Source: Flaveria trinervia
Lineage: Eukaryota; Streptophyta; Magnoliopsida; Asterales; Asteraceae
DNA length: 64,000 bases
Assembly: GCA_025506515.1 (NCBI GenBank)
Contig: CM046451.1
Coordinates: 71,997,932-72,061,931, forward strand
Reading direction: 5' to 3'
Part shown: piece by piece, positions 63,184-64,000 of the stretch
Layout: every line of letters starts with the position of its first letter
Numbering within the stretch: position 1 is the first letter of the stretch
The notes under the pieces: generated by a model
Told to the model about the DNA's origin: nothing
Seen by the model: only the letters and a program-made list of their open reading frames with translations
Databases searched by the model: none
Translations under genes and position numbers: made by a program

Positions 63184-64000
63184 CCACCAGAAGTTGATTT
63201 CCTGGTCAACTTACACCCTGCATAGTCACTGTCGGAAAAAGCAACTAATTTACCAGAATGTCCAGTACAATACCATAAACCTAGAGATGGAGTGCCTTGC
63301 AGATATCTAAAGATCCTCTTGACTGTAATCAGATGAGACTCTTTAGGTGCAGCCTGAAATCTAGCACAAACACATGTAGCAACATAATATCTGGTCTAGA
63401 AGCTGTTAAATACATCAAGGACCCAATCATACATTTGTAAAGTGTTTCATCAACCACTTTACCTTTCTGATCTGTATCCAGTTGTGTGGTGCTGCACATG
63501 GGGGTAGAACAGGCTTACAGTTTTGTAATCAAACTTTTGCAAAAGATCTTTTGTGTATTTGGACTGATGATGAAAATTCCATCAGCCTTTTGTTTGATTT
63601 GCAACCCCAGAAAGAACTGTAATTCTCCCATGGCACTCATTTCAAACTTCTGTTGCATCAACTTTGTAAAGGCATCACACAAATTTGGATCAGATGATGC
63701 AAAAATGATATCATCTACATAAATTTGAACAAGTAGATTATGATATCATCTACAAAAATGAATAAAGTCTTATCTATGGAGCCTCTAGTGAAATTATTTT
63801 CCAGAAGAAAGTTTGATAATGTCTCATACCAGGCTCTAGGAGCTTTTTTAACCCATAAGAGCCTTATCAAGCTTATACACCCAATTAGGATGTTTATTGT
63901 CCTCAAAGCCTGGAGGTTGACATACATAAACCTCTTCTTTAATTTTTCCATACAAAAATGCACTTTTGACATCCATTTGAAAAACTTTAAGGTTTTGATA
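63184..64000 (-). pseudogene. Element O reverse transcriptase (partial)
   Basis: RT sequence runs off the right end. Blocks seen are APRAWYETLSNFLLENNFTRGSIDKTLF, VDDIII, and further down FLGLQIKQ-like and CARFQA-like regions. An in-frame deletion or duplication appears near 63720-63750, where the DDII segment is doubled (ATGATATCATCTACA occurs twice). Confidence 0.8.

Larger units (their letters stand above)
61201..64000 (-). mobile_element. Element O: copia-type element, 3' part
   Basis: Minus strand: RT (from 64000), RNase H (63183-62785), a noncoding stretch with a motif array, PPT (62171) and 3' LTR (62170-61201). Its LTR start matches D. It is inserted in gag of B. There is no ORF2 between RNase H and the LTR. 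Its gag, integrase and 5' LTR lie beyond the window. Confidence 0.85.

Overview
This window is plant nuclear DNA, most likely from a eudicot of the daisy family (Asteraceae). About 85% of it is LTR retrotransposon of the Ty1/copia type. One intact host gene sits in a small AT-rich island: a membrane-anchored RING E3 ubiquitin ligase of the RMA type (13736-14425, minus strand, with a 1.09-kb intron in its 5' leader). The Asteraceae assignment is inference: it rests on my recollection that the extra-ORF copia elements seen here are abundant in Asteraceae assemblies.

Layout. A (1-4665, minus) is the 5' part of a copia element. J (4666 to about 10900, plus) is the 3' part of another, with a large extra gene (ORF2) downstream of where pol should be. 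G (about 10902-12300, minus) keeps only its 5' LTR, leader and start of gag. P is an LTR at 12340-12695. The host island runs from about 12700 to 18270 and holds the RMA gene and a triplicated 389-bp repeat upstream of its TATA box. From 18270 to the end is one deep nest: K (plus) is interrupted in gag by L (minus). L holds H (minus, nearly complete, 20904-33487) and D (plus, 34027 to about 39905), and its reverse transcriptase is interrupted by C (plus, 41660-47014). C is interrupted by B (minus, 47015-61197). B contains a 2.8-kb solo LTR (54555-57380, target duplication TTAAT) and is interrupted in gag by O (minus, 61201 to beyond the window). K>L>C>B>O is therefore five levels deep.

How the elements are built. 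All use a tRNA-Met type primer site and the order gag, zinc knuckle, coiled coil, second zinc knuckle, protease, integrase, RT, RNase H. J, H, L and B carry an additional long ORF2 between RNase H and the 3' LTR, the position of the env-like gene of Sireviruses. Every coding region is broken by stops or frameshifts.

Main observation. In all four elements with ORF2, a TATA box and an array of short dyad motifs lie between pol and ORF2. In J and B the ORF2 start codon also follows a plausible leader intron at the same place. The motif differs by family: CCGCATT/AATGCGG in J; TTC(C/G)GAA in H, K and L; CAGTCG-NN-CGACTG in A, B and C; CAGTAGTT/AACTACTG in D and O. In J, H and B the same motif also sits just upstream of the LTR TATA box. 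The layout resembles a self-recognition system, in which an element-encoded protein might bind its own family's motif, as VANC anti-silencing proteins do for VANDAL transposons. That function is a hypothesis; the motif placement is visible in the sequence.
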